Assembly (NCBI GenBank): GCA_017429465.1
Contig: JAFROU010000038.1
Span: forward strand, 1-7,459
DNA length: 7,459 bases
Direction: 5' to 3'
Source: Candidatus Saccharimonadota bacterium
GTDB lineage: Bacteria; Patescibacteria; Saccharimonadia; Saccharimonadales; Nanosyncoccaceae
Shown: in pieces, positions 6,501 through 7,459 of the stretch
Numbering within the stretch: position 1 is the stretch's first letter
Layout: each line of letters starts with the position of its first letter
Notes under the pieces: generated by a model
Databases searched by the model: none
What the model saw: the letters and a program-made list of their open reading frames with translations, nothing else
Told to the model about the DNA's origin: nothing
Made by a program: the position numbers and the translations under genes

Positions 6501-6905
6501 TTAAGCTTCGGCAGCTGGTTCGGCTGGAGTAGCTTCTTCGGCTGAAGCCGGTTCTTCGGCTGGAGCAGCTTCGGCGGCTACTGGCGCCTCTTTTGGCTGA
6601 TTTTTACGAAGTTTGTCAGCATGTTTAGCTTTGACATTTTTCTTGGTCGGAGCCTTGTACCATTTTGGTAATTTGACGCCGTTCTTCTTTAAGATTAGGG
6701 CGACACGGCTGGATGGTTGAGCACCGTTTTTAAGATAGGTTTCCACCTTTTCTTTGTCCATGACGAGGGCCTTGGTGGCTGGGTTGTAGTTGCCGACCTC
6801 TGCCACAACACGACCCGAAAGAGGGTGGCGCTGCGCTTCTTGGACGACTATTCGATACACAGGTGAGTGTGTACGACCATTACGCTGTAAACGAATCGCT
6901 AGCAT
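6501..6905 (-). CDS. rpsP: 30S ribosomal protein S16 with Ala/Glu/Pro-rich C-terminal tail
   Basis: The 134-residue product is a small-subunit ribosomal protein that binds 16S rRNA early in assembly of the 30S body. The S16 core is clear: MLAIRLQRNG at the start, VYRIVVQEAQRHPLSGR at 16-32, VGNYNP at 37-42 and YLKNGAQPSSRV at 57-68. The start has AAGGAG four bases upstream of ATG. Bacterial S16 is usually about 75-95 residues; here the core is followed by a Lys/Arg-rich stretch (about 84-105) and a low-complexity Ala/Glu/Pro tail (106-134). The gene has its own consensus promoter and terminator, so it is probably transcribed alone. The ffh, rimM or trmD neighbours common elsewhere are not seen. 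Confidence 0.97.
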   Translation of the reverse strand: MLAIRLQRNGRTHSPVYRIVVQEAQRHPLSGRVVAEVGNYNPATKALVMDKEKVETYLKNGAQPSSRVALILKKNGVKLPKWYKAPTKKNVKAKHADKLRKNQPKEAPVAAEAAPAEEPASAEEATPAEPAAEA

Positions 6906-6932
6906 AATTCTCCTTTAATTAATAACTGTTCT

Positions 6933-6961
6933 ATTTTACATTAAAATTTCGGTTTTGACAA
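6933..6961 (-). promoter_or_regulatory. Sigma-70-type promoter of rpsP
   Basis: On the minus strand TTGTCA (6956-6961) and TAAAAT (6933-6938) are separated by exactly 17 bases, close to the housekeeping consensus. Transcription would start near 6926, leaving a leader of about 20 bases with AAGGAG before the ATG. Confidence 0.8.
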
Positions 6962-6989
6962 GAAAAAGGCCCCAAGTGGGGCCTTTCTT
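6960..6989 (-). terminator. Rho-independent terminator of the upstream hypothetical gene
   Basis: Right after the TAA stop, minus-strand AAAGGCCCC and GGGGCCTTT form a 9-bp GC-rich stem with a four-base loop (6965-6986), followed by a T-rich run. The T-rich run enters the -35 box of the rpsP promoter. The stem is nearly symmetric, but nothing is transcribed towards it on the plus strand here. Confidence 0.85.
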
Positions 6990-6991
6990 GA

Positions 6992-7459
6992 TTATGTCTT
7001 GTTATGCTTTGCAGCGCGTTTTCTTTGGAGATCTTGGTATCTCTGCTCGATTTCTGTTAGCGAAAGGACGACTTTGTCTCTCTTGCAGCGGCTCATGAGG
7101 TTACGATAGTATTCGCGACGATCATTGTCCAGCACAGACTTCAGACAGGCGATTTTTTTTACTGGTCCAAGAGTCTTATTCAAACTCAAGGCAGCTTCCT
7201 CAAAATCATCATAGGCCTGTTTGGCTGCCTGCCACCAGTAACGGTACTTTTCTTCGTAGTATCTCAGATTGTGCTCGTATTCGTCAGCAACCTGCTGACT
7301 TTTTGGGTGATTATCTTGGAGATAGCGGAAGGTTTTTCCGTAATAGTTGGTTTTACCACAAGCGTCGAGTATCGCTTTAAAACAATCCCAGTACATCTCT
7401 GCGATTGAATTAGCCGGAGTTTTCTTGGATTTCTTGGTTTTTTTCTTCGCAAAGTAATC
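6992..7459 (-). CDS. Hypothetical helical Tyr/Trp-rich protein, N-terminus outside window
   Basis: I do not recognise this family. The frame is open from the right edge to TAA at 6992, 155 codons. The first possible in-window start, ATG at 7394-7396, lacks a properly spaced ribosome site, and in-frame coding-like sequence rich in Lys (FAKKKTKKSKKTPANS) precedes it, so the true start is probably upstream. From that Met the sequence is 134 residues, predicted mostly helical by composition, with an aromatic, charged run (NLRYYEEKYRYWWQAAKQAY), four cysteines and a basic C-terminus ending RKRAAKHNKT. No signal peptide or membrane segment is visible in the part present. It is followed at once by a strong terminator. 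It may be a nucleic-acid-associated or structural protein, but this is only a guess. Confidence 0.7.
   Translation of the reverse strand, partial: DYFAKKKTKKSKKTPANSIAEMYWDCFKAILDACGKTNYYGKTFRYLQDNHPKSQQVADEYEHNLRYYEEKYRYWWQAAKQAYDDFEEAALSLNKTLGPVKKIACLKSVLDNDRREYYRNLMSRCKRDKVVLSLTEIEQRYQDLQRKRAAKHNKT

Noticed and set aside
7264..7452. Minus-strand frame of 62 codons starting with TTG
   Set aside because: It overlaps the hypothetical gene in another frame and has a basic composition with no ribosome binding site visible.

Overview
The window looks like chromosomal DNA from a Patescibacteria/CPR bacterium, most likely a Candidatus Saccharibacteria (TM7) relative. The reasons are a giant secreted protein that alternates FISUMP-type domains with InlB-type B-repeats behind a short N-terminal beta domain (an architecture I associate with Saccharibacteria), a CPR-like S16 ribosomal protein with a low-complexity tail, moderate GC and very compact intergenic regions. 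The taxon is inferred from family knowledge; no search was run. All conserved Trp codons are TGG and no stop interrupts the 2,115-codon frame, so there is no sign of UGA recoding.

Everything supported is on the minus strand. From right to left: (1) 7459-6992, the 3' part of an unrecognised helical, Tyr/Trp-rich protein whose reading frame is still open at the window edge; (2) a hairpin terminator at 6960-6989 whose T-tract runs into the -35 box of the next promoter; (3) rpsP (6905-6501), encoding 30S protein S16 with an Ala/Glu/Pro tail, apparently transcribed alone and ended by a strong terminator at 6457-6494; (4) a 153-bp intergenic region (6348-6500) holding that terminator, a perfect 9+3+9 palindrome and an extended -10 promoter; (5) 6347-1, one uninterrupted reading frame for at least the first 2,115 residues of a giant exported protein that leaves the window without a stop.

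The giant protein has a signal peptide or anchor, an N-terminal beta-rich domain (about residues 47-200), then InlB1-FIS1-InlB2-InlB3-FIS2-InlB4-FIS3-InlB5-InlB6-FIS4-InlB7-FIS5-InlB8 (cut by the window). Each FISUMP-like domain keeps four cysteines at equivalent places, and four of the five carry one more close Cys pair. The protein probably forms a long, disulphide-stapled surface fibre or adhesin. For a host-dependent epibiont this is a plausible host-contact factor, but that role is inference. The palindrome over its promoter suggests that expression of this costly protein is regulated. All other open frames inside 1-6347 are shadows of this one gene.
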